Below are positions 33,524 through 43,125 of a DNA stretch of 64,000 nt, in pieces. A program made the position numbers and the translations under genes. Source of the DNA: Chloracidobacterium thermophilum B (GTDB lineage: Bacteria > Acidobacteriota > Blastocatellia > Chloracidobacteriales > Chloracidobacteriaceae). Location of the stretch: positions 975,501-1,039,500 of the forward strand of contig NC_016024.1 in NCBI RefSeq assembly GCF_000226295.1, in the 5' to 3' direction. Each line of letters starts with the position of its first letter. The stretch's first letter is position 1. Under the pieces are notes generated by a model, which saw nothing but the letters and a program-made list of their open reading frames with translations, was not told the DNA's origin and searched no databases.

Positions 33524-36487
33524 ATGAGATTCCGCCTCACCCGCCATCCATTTACCGTTGTTACCTGTGGCCTGGCGGCCGTGGCGTTGTTTTACATCGT
33601 CTTTGCGATAGTTGTTCTGGGGCGCTACGGTGGGTATGAAAAGGATTTCGGGTGGCAGTACAAGGTTGAAGCTGACCACTATGCCCTGGCGGCCAGGGAT
33701 GAGTCCTTGCGCGAGGTGGACGGCTGGCGGCTGGTGGCCATCAATGGCGACACGCGGCTGTTTCCCATCGCCCGCGACCGGATGATATGGCTGCACCTGC
33801 GTGACATCGCACCGGGGCAGACCTACACCCTGCAGGTTTCCCGGGGGGCGGAGATGCGGGAACTGACCCTGACCTCGTCTCTGCGCTGGCAGTGGCAACT
33901 CGTGTGGCACGCGCTGGCATACGGCCTCGTCACGCTGTCGTTTGCCGGTTTTGCGCTCTTTCTGGGGTTTCTGCGCCCGGAAGACGGACTGGCGCGGCTG
34001 GCGGCGCTGGCCGCTTTTGCCACATCCGCCATTCCCTGTTTTCGCATGCTGGAACCGGTCGCGCCGTTGTTCTCAACGGTGGAGTTGACCCTGTTCTATG
34101 CCATGGTCACGTCGTACCCGATCTTCCTGGCGCTGGGGGTGCACTTCTACGCCCGTTTCCCGTCGCGCGCACGGCTGGCTGCGGTATGGCGTCCGGTCAT
34201 TGTGCTTGGCTACGTACTTGGGGCGCTCATTGGGGGTGGGTATCGCTGGCTGGACTGGGTGACGGTACAGGGGCGGCCGCAGGCCATCGAGTTGATGATT
34301 CGCTTCGGGACGGTTTTTTATGCCCTTGACCCGCTGGCGTTGGTGTACCTGCTGGCCGGGTTTGTCGTGCTGGTTGTGGTTGTCACCGGGAACTACCGGC
34401 GTTTGAAGGAACCAGACGACCGCCGCCGAATTCAGTGGGCCGTGTATGGGACACTGGTCGGTATTGCTCCCTTTGCCGTGTTGACCGCCGTCGAGGTGGT
34501 TTTTGGAGCGTATCGCGGGGCGCTGGCCGCCAATCCAACCTACCAGCTTCTGACCTTTTTTTCCGAGATAACCTACATCGCCATCCCGGTGACACTGGGT
34601 TACACCATCGTGCGCCACCGGCTGTTCGATGTGAAGGTCATCGTCCGGCGGGGGGTACAGTACGCCCTAGCCAAACGCGCCCTGACCGCACTGGTTGTCG
34701 TCCCGCTGGCCTGGCTGGTGTTGATGGCCCTGCTCAACACGCATCTGACCGTCCGTGAGCTGTTTCTGACGAATCCGCTTTCAGTGGCGCTGGGCATCTT
34801 TGCGGCACTGGCCCTGCGTTTCCAGGCGCCATTGCAGCAGTGGATCGATCGCCGTTTCTTTCGTGACCAGTATGACCGTGAGCGGTTGCTCATCGAGCTG
34901 CCCGAACAGCTCAAGCAACAGACCTCGCTGGACGAGCTGACTGACCTGGTGACGCGGGAAATCACGGCGGCGCTGCATCCGAAAACCTTTCGGCTGGTGT
35001 TTCTCTCTACAGCGGCAGGGCAGGAAACCCTGGCGGAGACCCAGAGGCCAAGCCGGTATCTGTCGCTGCCAGAACGCTCTCCGCTGGCGGACTACATGCA
35101 GTTGGCGACCGGCGCCCAGGATGTGCCGCTGCCCCCGGAAGCACAACTCAGTGCGTTTGAGCAGTCTATCCTTGAACAGGTGCAAGCGGCCCTGCTCGTG
35201 CCGATGAAGAATGCCGATGGGCGGCTCGTCGGTTTGATGATGTTGGGGGAAAAACAATCGGAAGAACCCTATTCGGCGCTTGACCGTCAGACCCTGCAGG
35301 CGATTGGCGCACAGGTTGGCATCATTCACGACAACACCCGGCTTCGGGCACAGGTGGAGCGGGTTGAACGGATGCGCCGCGAAGTGCTGGCGCGCCTGGA
35401 CGAACAGGAAATCAACCTGGTCAAGGAATGTCCGGTGTGCGGCCGGTGCTACGATGCCAACGTCAATCTCTGCGCTGATGACCGGGCGGAACTCACCCTG
35501 TCCCTTCCGGTCGAGCGGGTCATTGAAGGGAAGTACCGCCTGGACAGCCTGTTGGGAAAGGGTGGGATGGGCGCGGTCTATCTGGCCCACGATCTGCGCC
35601 TCAACCGGTCGGTGGCCATCAAGGTCATTCTGGCGCACCTGTTTGGCGATCCGGCGGCACTGCGCCGCTTTGAACGCGAGGCGCGCACGGCGGCGGCGCT
35701 GCGCCATCCCAATCTGGTGGCCGTGTATGACTTCGGGCGCACGGGTGCTGGCGGCGCATACCTCGTCATGGAAGTGGTGCGGGGACGCTCCCTGCGGGCC
35801 GAGCTGCGCCAGCGCAGACGACTGGACGGCCCGACGGCGGCGCTCTGGTTCGACCAAATCTTTGAGGGGATCAAAGCGGCGCATGCGGCCGGGATTGTCC
35901 ACCGCGACCTGAAGCCCGAAAATGTGGTCATCTGCGATGACTGCTCCGCTGAAAGCCGCCAGCCGGTGATCAAGGTGCTTGACTTTGGGCTGGCCAAATC
36001 CAGCCTCGAAGACGAGCAGACCATCACGCGCCCCGGCATGGTGATGGGAACAGTGGGGTACATGGCGCCAGAGCAGGCCATGGGGCGTGAAGCCGTCGCG
36101 GGCAGCGACATCTTTTCACTGGGCGTCATGCTGGTTGAGGCGCTGACAGGCGATGTGCCATTCCCGCGCCGCAACTTCAGCGAATACGTCGTCGCCGTCA
36201 GAAATCAGACCATGCATTTGTCTCTGGGAACGACCCCGGAGGCGAAGACGCTGGAGCGCATCGTGCGCCGTGCCCTGTCGCGTGAGCCGGAAGAACGGTA
36301 TGCGTCGGTTGCCGAGTTTCAGGCGGCAGTCATCCCGGCCCTACAGTTCTATGCGGTGCATCCAGCCGCTGCGCCAAAACCTGCGTCAGCCGACGATATG
36401 CCAACTTTGCCCGCTCCCCGCCACCTGGAAGGCTCCGCCCACGCCCCCACCCTGGCCGAACCGGCCGCGCCGGACATCAAGCCATAA
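33524..36487 (+). CDS. Membrane sensor-Ser/Thr kinase: PDZ-like, multi-helix, GAF, zinc ribbon, kinase
   Basis: 987 residues. A helix at about 10-32, then a PDZ-like segment (about 60-118, WRLVAINGDTRLF and LQVSRGAEMRELTLT), about seven or eight membrane helices (125-430), a GAF-like domain (about 455-605), a helical linker and a zinc-ribbon CPVCGRC with a fourth Cys (636, 639, 642, 650). The kinase spans about 670-950: GKGGMGAVYLA, Lys700, HRDLKPEN with Asp795, DFG 820-822 and APE 848-850, so it should be active. The membrane-GAF front is the sort usually seen in histidine kinases and SpoIIE phosphatases. Convergent with selB, overlapping by 11 bases. The signal is unknown. Confidence 0.9.
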   Translation: MRFRLTRHPFTVVTCGLAAVALFYIVFAIVVLGRYGGYEKDFGWQYKVEADHYALAARDESLREVDGWRLVAINGDTRLFPIARDRMIWLHLRDIAPGQTYTLQVSRGAEMRELTLTSSLRWQWQLVWHALAYGLVTLSFAGFALFLGFLRPEDGLARLAALAAFATSAIPCFRMLEPVAPLFSTVELTLFYAMVTSYPIFLALGVHFYARFPSRARLAAVWRPVIVLGYVLGALIGGGYRWLDWVTVQGRPQAIELMIRFGTVFYALDPLALVYLLAGFVVLVVVVTGNYRRLKEPDDRRRIQWAVYGTLVGIAPFAVLTAVEVVFGAYRGALAANPTYQLLTFFSEITYIAIPVTLGYTIVRHRLFDVKVIVRRGVQYALAKRALTALVVVPLAWLVLMALLNTHLTVRELFLTNPLSVALGIFAALALRFQAPLQQWIDRRFFRDQYDRERLLIELPEQLKQQTSLDELTDLVTREITAALHPKTFRLVFLSTAAGQETLAETQRPSRYLSLPERSPLADYMQLATGAQDVPLPPEAQLSAFEQSILEQVQAALLVPMKNADGRLVGLMMLGEKQSEEPYSALDRQTLQAIGAQVGIIHDNTRLRAQVERVERMRREVLARLDEQEINLVKECPVCGRCYDANVNLCADDRAELTLSLPVERVIEGKYRLDSLLGKGGMGAVYLAHDLRLNRSVAIKVILAHLFGDPAALRRFEREARTAAALRHPNLVAVYDFGRTGAGGAYLVMEVVRGRSLRAELRQRRRLDGPTAALWFDQIFEGIKAAHAAGIVHRDLKPENVVICDDCSAESRQPVIKVLDFGLAKSSLEDEQTITRPGMVMGTVGYMAPEQAMGREAVAGSDIFSLGVMLVEALTGDVPFPRRNFSEYVVAVRNQTMHLSLGTTPEAKTLERIVRRALSREPEERYASVAEFQAAVIPALQFYAVHPAAAPKPASADDMPTLPAPRHLEGSAHAPTLAEPAAPDIKP

Positions 36488-38366
36488 GGCGGATGTTGCC
36501 ATAGCGCCGGGTGACGCCGGTTTGGTCAAGCCATTCGAGCAGGGGAATGGCGTACTTGCGCGGCAGGTCGAACAGCACCTTGAAAGCCCCCACATCGAGG
36601 GTTTCACCTTTCGTTTTTGCCTGCCGCAGGCGCGCCAGCAGTTCGGACGCGGCTTCAGCGTGCAGAAAAAAATCCCCGACCCGCACCAGCCGCCCTTCGA
36701 TTATGAGCAGTTGAACATCGGCCAGCACCTGTGTCGCCGGGCGGTTGGTCAGACGGCACAGGTCAGGCAGCGTCGGCATGTGCCATCCGGCCTGGCGGCA
36801 GAGTTGTTCCACGGTCTGTTTCTGCGCCGTATCGGAAGCAGAAAGTTGTACCTGGTGGCTGGCCAGGCGCATGGCATGCGCATCAGCCACAATCCGTTGC
36901 TCGTGGACAAGCCGGGTGACGGCATGCTGGAAGACTTCCGTTGGCAGGTTGTGGGCCGTCCGCTGGCGGATTTCCTCCCGTGGCAGGTCAGGTTGGCGGG
37001 GCCGTTCCCGGTGGAGCGTTTCGAGCGTGGTGGTGATGTTCTGACAGAGCTGGTCAAGGGCCGTCTGTGCGACCAGACGCCGGGCCGGGCCAAGGAAGAC
37101 ACACTCCGGGGTGCGGCGGGCAAAGGCTTCCAGTTCGGCATCGCTGTCGCCGGTCAGGCTGGCCAGTTCGGCAAGCGTCAACCCGGTCGCGCCAGTGCGC
37201 CGGACAAATGCCATCCGCCGCTGGTCGCCGCCAGCCGCCAGTTGTTTTAGAACGTCATCCGTCTGCCGCGAGCGGCCGCGCCGGCGCGGTGGATGGACAT
37301 CGAGAATCTTGCCGCCGCCAATGGTTGTCGCCGGTGAGTAGCGCCGGAGAATGAACCGGTCATCGGGCAGGGCCAGCAGAGGCGCTTCCAGCCGGAGTTG
37401 GGCAAAACAGACGTTGCCGGGGGGCAGCTCGTGCCGACCGTCGAGCAACGTCACCCGCGCCATGACTTCGCTGGTGCCGTGGTGCAGGCGTACGCGGGTG
37501 TTATCCGTCAGTGGACCGGGTGCGTCGGCCAGCAGTTCAAGCTGTACGTCAAGGCGCGACGTTGGATGGAAGCGGTGCAGCGGTGTGACGACATCGCCCC
37601 GGCGCAGGTCGCCAACCTCCAGAGACGTGAGATTGAGGGCCACCCGTTCCCCGGCGTGGACTTCCTTGCGCGCGACGCCGTGGACTTCAAGCCCGCGAAT
37701 CCGTGTGACAATTCCGCCCGGCTCAATGCTGACTTCTTCCCCAACGGCGAAAGTTCCTGAAATCAATGTTCCTGTGACAACCGTTCCAAAGCCCGGCCGG
37801 GTGAAGATACGGTCAATGGGCAACCGTGGTGGACAGGCGACCGCGTGGGGGCGGACAGCGGCTGCTTCGCCGGCCAGCGCCTGAAGCAACGCCTCACATC
37901 CCGCGCCAGTGTGGGCGCTGACGGCAACGACCGGTTTGCCGGCCAGAAAGGTGCCCTGGGTGAAGCGGGCGACATCATCGCGGATGAGTGCCAGCCAGTC
38001 GGGTTCGACCAGGTCGCACTTGGTCAGGGCAATGACACCGTGGGAAAGTCCCAGCAACTGGCAGATGGACAGATGCTCAACGGTCTGGGGCATGACGCCT
38101 TCATCAGCTGCGATGACCAGCAGCACCAGGTCAATGCCGTGGGCTCCAGCGAGCATGTTTTTGATGAACCGCTCGTGGCCGGGCACATCCACGAAGGCAA
38201 ACCGCCAGTCCCGGTAATTCAGGTGGGCAAACCCCAGATCAATCGTCATGCCGCGCCGCTGCTCTTCGGGCAGCCGGTCCGGGTTGGTGCCGGTCAATGC
38301 CTGGACAAGCGAAGTTTTGCCGTGGTCAATGTGGCCGGCTGTGCCAATGATGACGCTGCGTTCCAT
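36477..38366 (-). CDS. selB: Selenocysteine-specific translation elongation factor
   Basis: 629 residues, the full SelB length. GTPase motifs: [33 protein letters not shown]; the pattern [21 protein letters not shown] is typical of SelB rather than EF-Tu. Domains II-III follow, then a C-terminal set of winged helices (about 370-629) that bind the SECIS hairpin. It delivers Sec-tRNA to UGA codons. selA, selD and tRNA-Sec are not seen in this window, nor an obvious selenoprotein gene. Tail-to-tail overlap with the sensor kinase is 11 bases. Confidence 0.95.
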   Translation of the reverse strand: MERSVIIGTAGHIDHGKTSLVQALTGTNPDRLPEEQRRGMTIDLGFAHLNYRDWRFAFVDVPGHERFIKNMLAGAHGIDLVLLVIAADEGVMPQTVEHLSICQLLGLSHGVIALTKCDLVEPDWLALIRDDVARFTQGTFLAGKPVVAVSAHTGAGCEALLQALAGEAAAVRPHAVACPPRLPIDRIFTRPGFGTVVTGTLISGTFAVGEEVSIEPGGIVTRIRGLEVHGVARKEVHAGERVALNLTSLEVGDLRRGDVVTPLHRFHPTSRLDVQLELLADAPGPLTDNTRVRLHHGTSEVMARVTLLDGRHELPPGNVCFAQLRLEAPLLALPDDRFILRRYSPATTIGGGKILDVHPPRRRGRSRQTDDVLKQLAAGGDQRRMAFVRRTGATGLTLAELASLTGDSDAELEAFARRTPECVFLGPARRLVAQTALDQLCQNITTTLETLHRERPRQPDLPREEIRQRTAHNLPTEVFQHAVTRLVHEQRIVADAHAMRLASHQVQLSASDTAQKQTVEQLCRQAGWHMPTLPDLCRLTNRPATQVLADVQLLIIEGRLVRVGDFFLHAEAASELLARLRQAKTKGETLDVGAFKVLFDLPRKYAIPLLEWLDQTGVTRRYGNIRLMA

Positions 38367-38401
38367 GCCGACTGTCCACGCCTGCCAAAGAGGCAGGGGG
38401 C

Positions 38402-38944
38402 TTATCTGAATCCGGCCTGGCGGGACGGAAGGCGCAGGGAGTTGGCAATGACCCCAACCTCCCGGTCGTAGCGGGCGCGGTTGTTCACCGGATAGACAAA
38501 CTCAAAGCCAACCTGAAGCGACGGGCGGACAATTTTTCTGAGGTAGAAAATCCGCGTGCCATCCGATTCGTAGCCCGACACGACGAAAAAGCCCCTGCCG
38601 ACCGTACGGTATGTGATCTGCCGCCGGTTTTCCGCGCAGCGGCGGAGTTCTTCCCGCAGGGCGCTGGCAGGTGTTTCCCCAAGAACGTTGTACCCGCCCC
38701 AGACGCGCAGTTCGGCATCGTCTCCGCCGGTGAAGACTTGCCCATCGCCGTTGTCGGATTCACCTTGGGGGGTGAAGTCGGCCGGGTAGGCAATACGATA
38801 ACCAAAGCGGGCATTGGTGTAGGTCTGAAAACCCGCTTGTGCCGGGGTAAGTGCGGTTGTTGTGGTGGGGGCCAGCGTCAGGACCCAGCCGAACCACACC
38901 AGCCCGATGAGCCAACGCGCTGACTTGATGGCTGATTTCATCAT
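38402..38944 (-). CDS. Secreted protein of unknown function
   Basis: 180 residues. A signal peptide ([20 protein letters not shown] to about TPAQA, residues 1-37) precedes [60 protein letters not shown] and [18 protein letters not shown]. Proteins with this 'FGYRI-YP-DF...DNGDG' layout occur widely as secreted hypotheticals with a PsbP/LpqN-like look, but I give no function. The start is at two tandem ATGs with GGAG five to eight bases upstream; a longer reading would run into the neighbouring gene. Confidence 0.75.
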   Translation of the reverse strand: MMKSAIKSARWLIGLVWFGWVLTLAPTTTTALTPAQAGFQTYTNARFGYRIAYPADFTPQGESDNGDGQVFTGGDDAELRVWGGYNVLGETPASALREELRRCAENRRQITYRTVGRGFFVVSGYESDGTRIFYLRKIVRPSLQVGFEFVYPVNNRARYDREVGVIANSLRLPSRQAGFR

Positions 38945-38960
38945 GGTGACTCCGGTGAGT

Positions 38961-40025
38961 TCAAAGAGGACGGCGGTCCCGATGCCACGGCCCCTTGAAC
39001 CGCATGGCATTGGCGATGCTCCGTCCGGGGTTGAGAAAACTGCGCACGATTCCACGCCAGAACTGATTTCGGACGCGCTTCTCAAAGCGTTGGATGAGAT
39101 GCTTGTCCAACGCATCTTCGCCCATCAGCCACAGCGTGCCCACTGTGGGCGTAATGATCAAATCCACATAGGACATCGGACTTTTCCCATCCGGCCGGGG
39201 TGCCCGTCCGACGTTGCCCAGCGAGGCTTCGCTGATGGGGCCCAACTCAAACTGCGTGCTGTAGGCGGCTGACCAGACCATCGCTTTCAGGCGGCTTTTC
39301 CAGTAGGTCTTGCGGGTGGGTTCGAATTCGAGGTAGCGGCCGCGCGGATCATTCTGAATCTGGATATATCCCGACGCCGCACCCATGATGGGGTGTCCGA
39401 TGTAGTTGACCAGAAACGGGTCCCCGTCCCGCCAGCCGCGCAGGTTGCGAACGGACTGGAACCAGTCCCGGAAAAAGGGGCCTTTGATTTCCTTGCGCGT
39501 CCCGTCCTCGGTGGCAAAGCGCAGAATATGTTGCAGGCTGTTGAACAGCGCCGCCTGCCGCAGGGCCTCACCCCACTGAAAGCGGTCTTCCGGGGCCTGT
39601 CCATCACCTTTTGCCGGGGCCTCATCCGGGTCCGTTGCCGGGGATTCATCTGTCGCTCCCTCACTGGGGCCTTTGGGGTTGGAAGCCGGTGGCTTCAGGT
39701 ATCCCCTGGTCTCCGGGGATGGCTCCAAAGACTTCTGAGGGAAGCTGGCGACAGGAAAGACCAGCCTTGTGGGCGGATTGGAATGGGCGTCGTACGAAGA
39801 AGCAACCGGTTCAGGCGTGGAAGGGATGTCTTTTGGCGACCAGCCGATGTGCAGCGGCTTGATGTCGTCTGATGTCTCCGAATGGGGCGGACTGTCCTGT
39901 GCCAGCGCTGAGGGCGTCAACACCAGACAGCATGCCATGACGAACCCCCGAGCACACCTCCGGGCTCGTCGTTTGGATGCTCTATGTAAGACAGAAGTTA
40001 CATAAGGGTAAGACTTCAGTTTCAC
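38961..40025 (-). CDS. Secreted or outer-membrane-associated protein, DUF3943-like
   Basis: About 354 residues. A signal peptide with an Arg-rich front (SKRRARRCARG) and hydrophobic FVMACCLVLTPSALAQ is followed by a Pro/Ser-rich linker and a C-terminal domain: NSLQHILRFATED, FLVNYIGHPIMGAASGYIQ, MVWSAAYSTQFELGPISEAS and YVDLIITPTVGTLWLMGEDA. The 'HP--G' and 'D-IITP--G' pair is reminiscent of DUF3943 outer-membrane proteins. The start is uncertain: GTG 40025 has GGAGGG ten bases before it and keeps the Arg-rich signal, while ATG 39938 would leave an unusually short one. Divergent from the Oar-like receptor. Confidence 0.65.
   Translation of the reverse strand: MKLKSYPYVTSVLHRASKRRARRCARGFVMACCLVLTPSALAQDSPPHSETSDDIKPLHIGWSPKDIPSTPEPVASSYDAHSNPPTRLVFPVASFPQKSLEPSPETRGYLKPPASNPKGPSEGATDESPATDPDEAPAKGDGQAPEDRFQWGEALRQAALFNSLQHILRFATEDGTRKEIKGPFFRDWFQSVRNLRGWRDGDPFLVNYIGHPIMGAASGYIQIQNDPRGRYLEFEPTRKTYWKSRLKAMVWSAAYSTQFELGPISEASLGNVGRAPRPDGKSPMSYVDLIITPTVGTLWLMGEDALDKHLIQRFEKRVRNQFWRGIVRSFLNPGRSIANAMRFKGPWHRDRRPL
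39983..40014. promoter_or_regulatory. Inverted repeat TATGTAA-N8-TTACATA with repeated GTAAGAC
   Basis: TATGTAA (39983-39989) and TTACATA (39998-40004) form a perfect seven-base inverted repeat with an eight-base spacer. GTAAGAC occurs at 39986-39992 and again at 40008-40014, 22 bases apart. It lies 90 bases before the Oar-like receptor start and within or just before the 5' end of the divergent gene, a good place for an operator. Confidence 0.5.
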
Positions 40026-40093
40026 GCCAATGTTTCCCTCCACGGCTTGTTCTCGAACTTTTCGTTTTGGCATCAAAGGAGAAAAAGACGCCT

Positions 40094-43093
40094 ATGCCGT
40101 CTTGCAAGCGTTCTCCCCGGAGACATCTTTTCTTCGCGCGCCTTCATCACACTTCGCTTTGCTTCTGGCTGGTTGGGATGCTACTGGGATGCTTTTCAGT
40201 TGTCAGCGCCCAGTCGGAATCCGGTAGTGCCGGCATCGAAGGTATCGTTTCGGAGGCATCTGGTACGCCTGTCGCTGGGGTCAGGGTAGTCATCAAAAAT
40301 AAAGAAACCGGTTATACCCGAACTGTGACGACAGACGCCAATGGGCGCTATGCCGCGGGCGTACTTCCCGTAGGATTGTATGAGATTGAAGCTGCCGCGC
40401 TGGGTGGTGGTCAACCCGGTCGGCAACTTGTCAAGCTGACGGTGGGCAATACCGAGCGGGTGGACATCACGCTCGAAACGGAAAACGTCCGGGAGTTCAT
40501 CGAAGTCACGGCTGACCAGGGCGTTGTGGACGTACAGGAATCCGCCTCCGGTCTCAACATCAGCGAGCGGGCGATTCGTGACCTCCCGGTGCGCGGACGC
40601 AACTTTGCCGAGTTTTTTCAACTCCAGCCAGGCGTGATGCAGGAGCAGGACCGGAGTGGGCTGGTGGTTGCCGGGCAGCGTTCAATCAACTCCAATGTCG
40701 CCGTGGATGGCGCTGACTTCAACGACCCGCTTCAGGGGAATCAGCGCGGCGGCAATGAAGCCGTGTTCTTTTTCCCCCAGTCGGCTGTTCGTGAGTTTCA
40801 GGTGGTGCGCGCTGGCGCCAGCGCCGAAATTGGACGCACCAATGCCGGCTTTCTGAATGTCGTGACCAAAAGCGGCACGAACGAGTTTCACGGCGAAGCC
40901 TTTTACTTCAACCGCAACCGGTTTCTGACCTCACCGGACGCCTTTGGGCGTGACCTGGACAACCTCCAGAATCAGTTTGGCGGCAGCTTTGGCGGCCCGA
41001 TCAAGCGCGACCGTGTCTTTTTCTTCACGGCCATCGAGCAGAACTTTCTGCGCGTACCGTTTGTGGTGAGTTTCAACGTCCCGACCGGGCAGACGCTGCC
41101 GCAGGTGCTGCGCGACCTGGAAGGCGAAAAACGCGGCAGCAACAACCCGACGGCGCTGTTTGTCCGGGGCGATTACATTCTCAACAGCCGCAACACGCTC
41201 AACACCCAGTACAACTACACGCGGCTGCAAGGTGACAACTTCAATTTTGAAAACGCCCGCCAGACCAGGGCCGAATCGGTCAACTACTCGCGCCAGAACC
41301 GGAGCCACGGCTTCAAGACAAGCCTGGTGACGGTGGTGACGGATCGGTTCGTCAATGAAATCCGGGGGCAGATCGCCGGTGACGACCGCGACGAAGTGCC
41401 CAACTCGCTGGATTCACAGATTGACATTTCCGGCGTTGGGACAGTGGGAGGGGACAACAGCCGGCCGCGGACGTTCCGCACGCGCCGTTTCCAGCTTTCC
41501 GACAACGTCAGCTTCAACGGCGGACGGCATCAGTTGCGCTTTGGTTTCGATCTGAACATCAACCGCGTGCAGCAGCAGCGCGCCGCCGCTATTCAGGGGC
41601 GGTATGGTTTCACCGGGGGGAACGCCCTGCTCAACTACACCCGCGCCCTGGCCGGTGTGAACACCATCAACCGCTACCGGGGCTTTCTGCCGGGAACGCC
41701 GCAGGAACCGGCGACCTTCCGGGGCGTCCAGCAGGAGATTGCCGCTTTTATCACTGACAAGATTCGGGTCCTGCCAACCCTGACCATCACCTTGGGGCTG
41801 CGTTGGGAAGGGCAGTTCAATCCGCAACCGGCCTCACCCAATCCCGACATTCCTGAAACCCAGCGCATTCCCAACGATCTCGAACAGTGGCAGCCGCGTC
41901 TTGGGTTGGCCTGGAACATCAACGGCGACAAAAAGACCGTCGTCCGCGCCTCGGCCGGGTTGTTTACGGCGCGCACGCCGGCGACGCTGTTCCAGCGCGT
42001 CAACACCGAAAACGGCATTGCCAACCTGGCCATAGACACCAACAACATCCCTTCCGGCTCACGCCGCAACGCGCTGCTGGCGGCCATCTTCCCGTCCTTC
42101 CCGCGTGCGATCACGACGCTGCCGGCCGGTTTTGCTCCGATTGACTTTCCGCAGCGGGTCTATGGCTTTGCCCCGGACTTCCAGAATCCACGGTCCTTTC
42201 AGGCATCGCTCACCATTGAGCGGCAACTGTTTCAGCACTGGAATGCGACGCTTGGGTTCATCCGCAACTCAACCTGGGATTTGCAACGGCGCGTCAACCG
42301 CAACCTGCCGCCGCCGGGCAGCCCCGGCTACGTTGTTGTTGGAAACTCCGGCTATGTGTTCTTCAACACGGCGTTCCGTCCGATTCAGATTCTGAACGGA
42401 CGCAACTACGGCCCGATTCTCATCAACGAGTCGTCGGCGCATTCGAGTTACAACGGCGGCATGCTCACTGTCACCCGACGCTATGCCAACCGCTTCCAAC
42501 TGACAGCCAACTACACGTTCTCACGGACGATGGACGATGACTCCAACGAGCGGAACTTCAATCAGGAGTTCGCCATCAACCCCTTCAACCTCAAGCTGGA
42601 GCGCGGGCCGTCGAAGCAGGACATCCGGCACAACTTCAACCTGAGCGGACTGGTGGACCTGCCCTATGGTTTCATCGTAAGTGCCATCATTGTCGCCCGG
42701 TCAGGGCTGCCCTACACAGCCATCATCGGGGATGATGTGAACAATGATGGCAATGACAACGACCGCGCCATCATCAATGGCGTCGTTGTCGGACGAAACA
42801 GCTTCCGCCAGCCCAACTTCTTCAACCTCGACCTGCGGGTGGCCAAGAGTTTCCGGCTCGGCGAAACCAGGCGGCTTGACTTTCTGGCTGAATTCTTCAA
42901 CGTGACGCGCAACACCAACAAAAACTACGACGTGGATGCCATTGCCATCGTCGAAGGCCCGCGGCCGTTATCCAACGGCACGCTTTCGACAGCGGCGCTC
43001 AATCCGGCTGGTTTTCTGCCCTACAGTGCGCCCTCGACCGCGCGTTTTGGCGGCCCACGGCAGGTACAGCTTGGCGTTCGCTTTACGTTTTGA
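40094..43093 (+). CDS. TonB-dependent receptor, Oar-like, with carboxypeptidase-regulatory-like domain
   Basis: 999 residues. A basic N-terminus and hydrophobic stretch (LCFWLVGMLLGCFSVVSAQ) form a signal peptide. IEGIVSEASGTPVAGVRVVI to about residue 110 is the carboxypeptidase-regulatory-like domain; the plug has LPVRGRNFAEFFQLQPGVM, QRSINSNVAVDGADFNDP and GRTNAGFLNVVTKSGTNEFH, the Oar pattern common in Acidobacteriota. The barrel ends GPRQVQLGVRFTF. Substrate unknown. ATG 40094 has AAAGGAG about 12 bases upstream; the longer reading adds a non-signal stretch. No exbB/exbD/tonB nearby. Confidence 0.9.
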   Translation: MPSCKRSPRRHLFFARLHHTSLCFWLVGMLLGCFSVVSAQSESGSAGIEGIVSEASGTPVAGVRVVIKNKETGYTRTVTTDANGRYAAGVLPVGLYEIEAAALGGGQPGRQLVKLTVGNTERVDITLETENVREFIEVTADQGVVDVQESASGLNISERAIRDLPVRGRNFAEFFQLQPGVMQEQDRSGLVVAGQRSINSNVAVDGADFNDPLQGNQRGGNEAVFFFPQSAVREFQVVRAGASAEIGRTNAGFLNVVTKSGTNEFHGEAFYFNRNRFLTSPDAFGRDLDNLQNQFGGSFGGPIKRDRVFFFTAIEQNFLRVPFVVSFNVPTGQTLPQVLRDLEGEKRGSNNPTALFVRGDYILNSRNTLNTQYNYTRLQGDNFNFENARQTRAESVNYSRQNRSHGFKTSLVTVVTDRFVNEIRGQIAGDDRDEVPNSLDSQIDISGVGTVGGDNSRPRTFRTRRFQLSDNVSFNGGRHQLRFGFDLNINRVQQQRAAAIQGRYGFTGGNALLNYTRALAGVNTINRYRGFLPGTPQEPATFRGVQQEIAAFITDKIRVLPTLTITLGLRWEGQFNPQPASPNPDIPETQRIPNDLEQWQPRLGLAWNINGDKKTVVRASAGLFTARTPATLFQRVNTENGIANLAIDTNNIPSGSRRNALLAAIFPSFPRAITTLPAGFAPIDFPQRVYGFAPDFQNPRSFQASLTIERQLFQHWNATLGFIRNSTWDLQRRVNRNLPPPGSPGYVVVGNSGYVFFNTAFRPIQILNGRNYGPILINESSAHSSYNGGMLTVTRRYANRFQLTANYTFSRTMDDDSNERNFNQEFAINPFNLKLERGPSKQDIRHNFNLSGLVDLPYGFIVSAIIVARSGLPYTAIIGDDVNNDGNDNDRAIINGVVVGRNSFRQPNFFNLDLRVAKSFRLGETRRLDFLAEFFNVTRNTNKNYDVDAIAIVEGPRPLSNGTLSTAALNPAGFLPYSAPSTARFGGPRQVQLGVRFTF

Positions 43094-43125
43094 TTCCCGT
43101 CTGGCAGGAAGGGGCGGCTTTCCGT

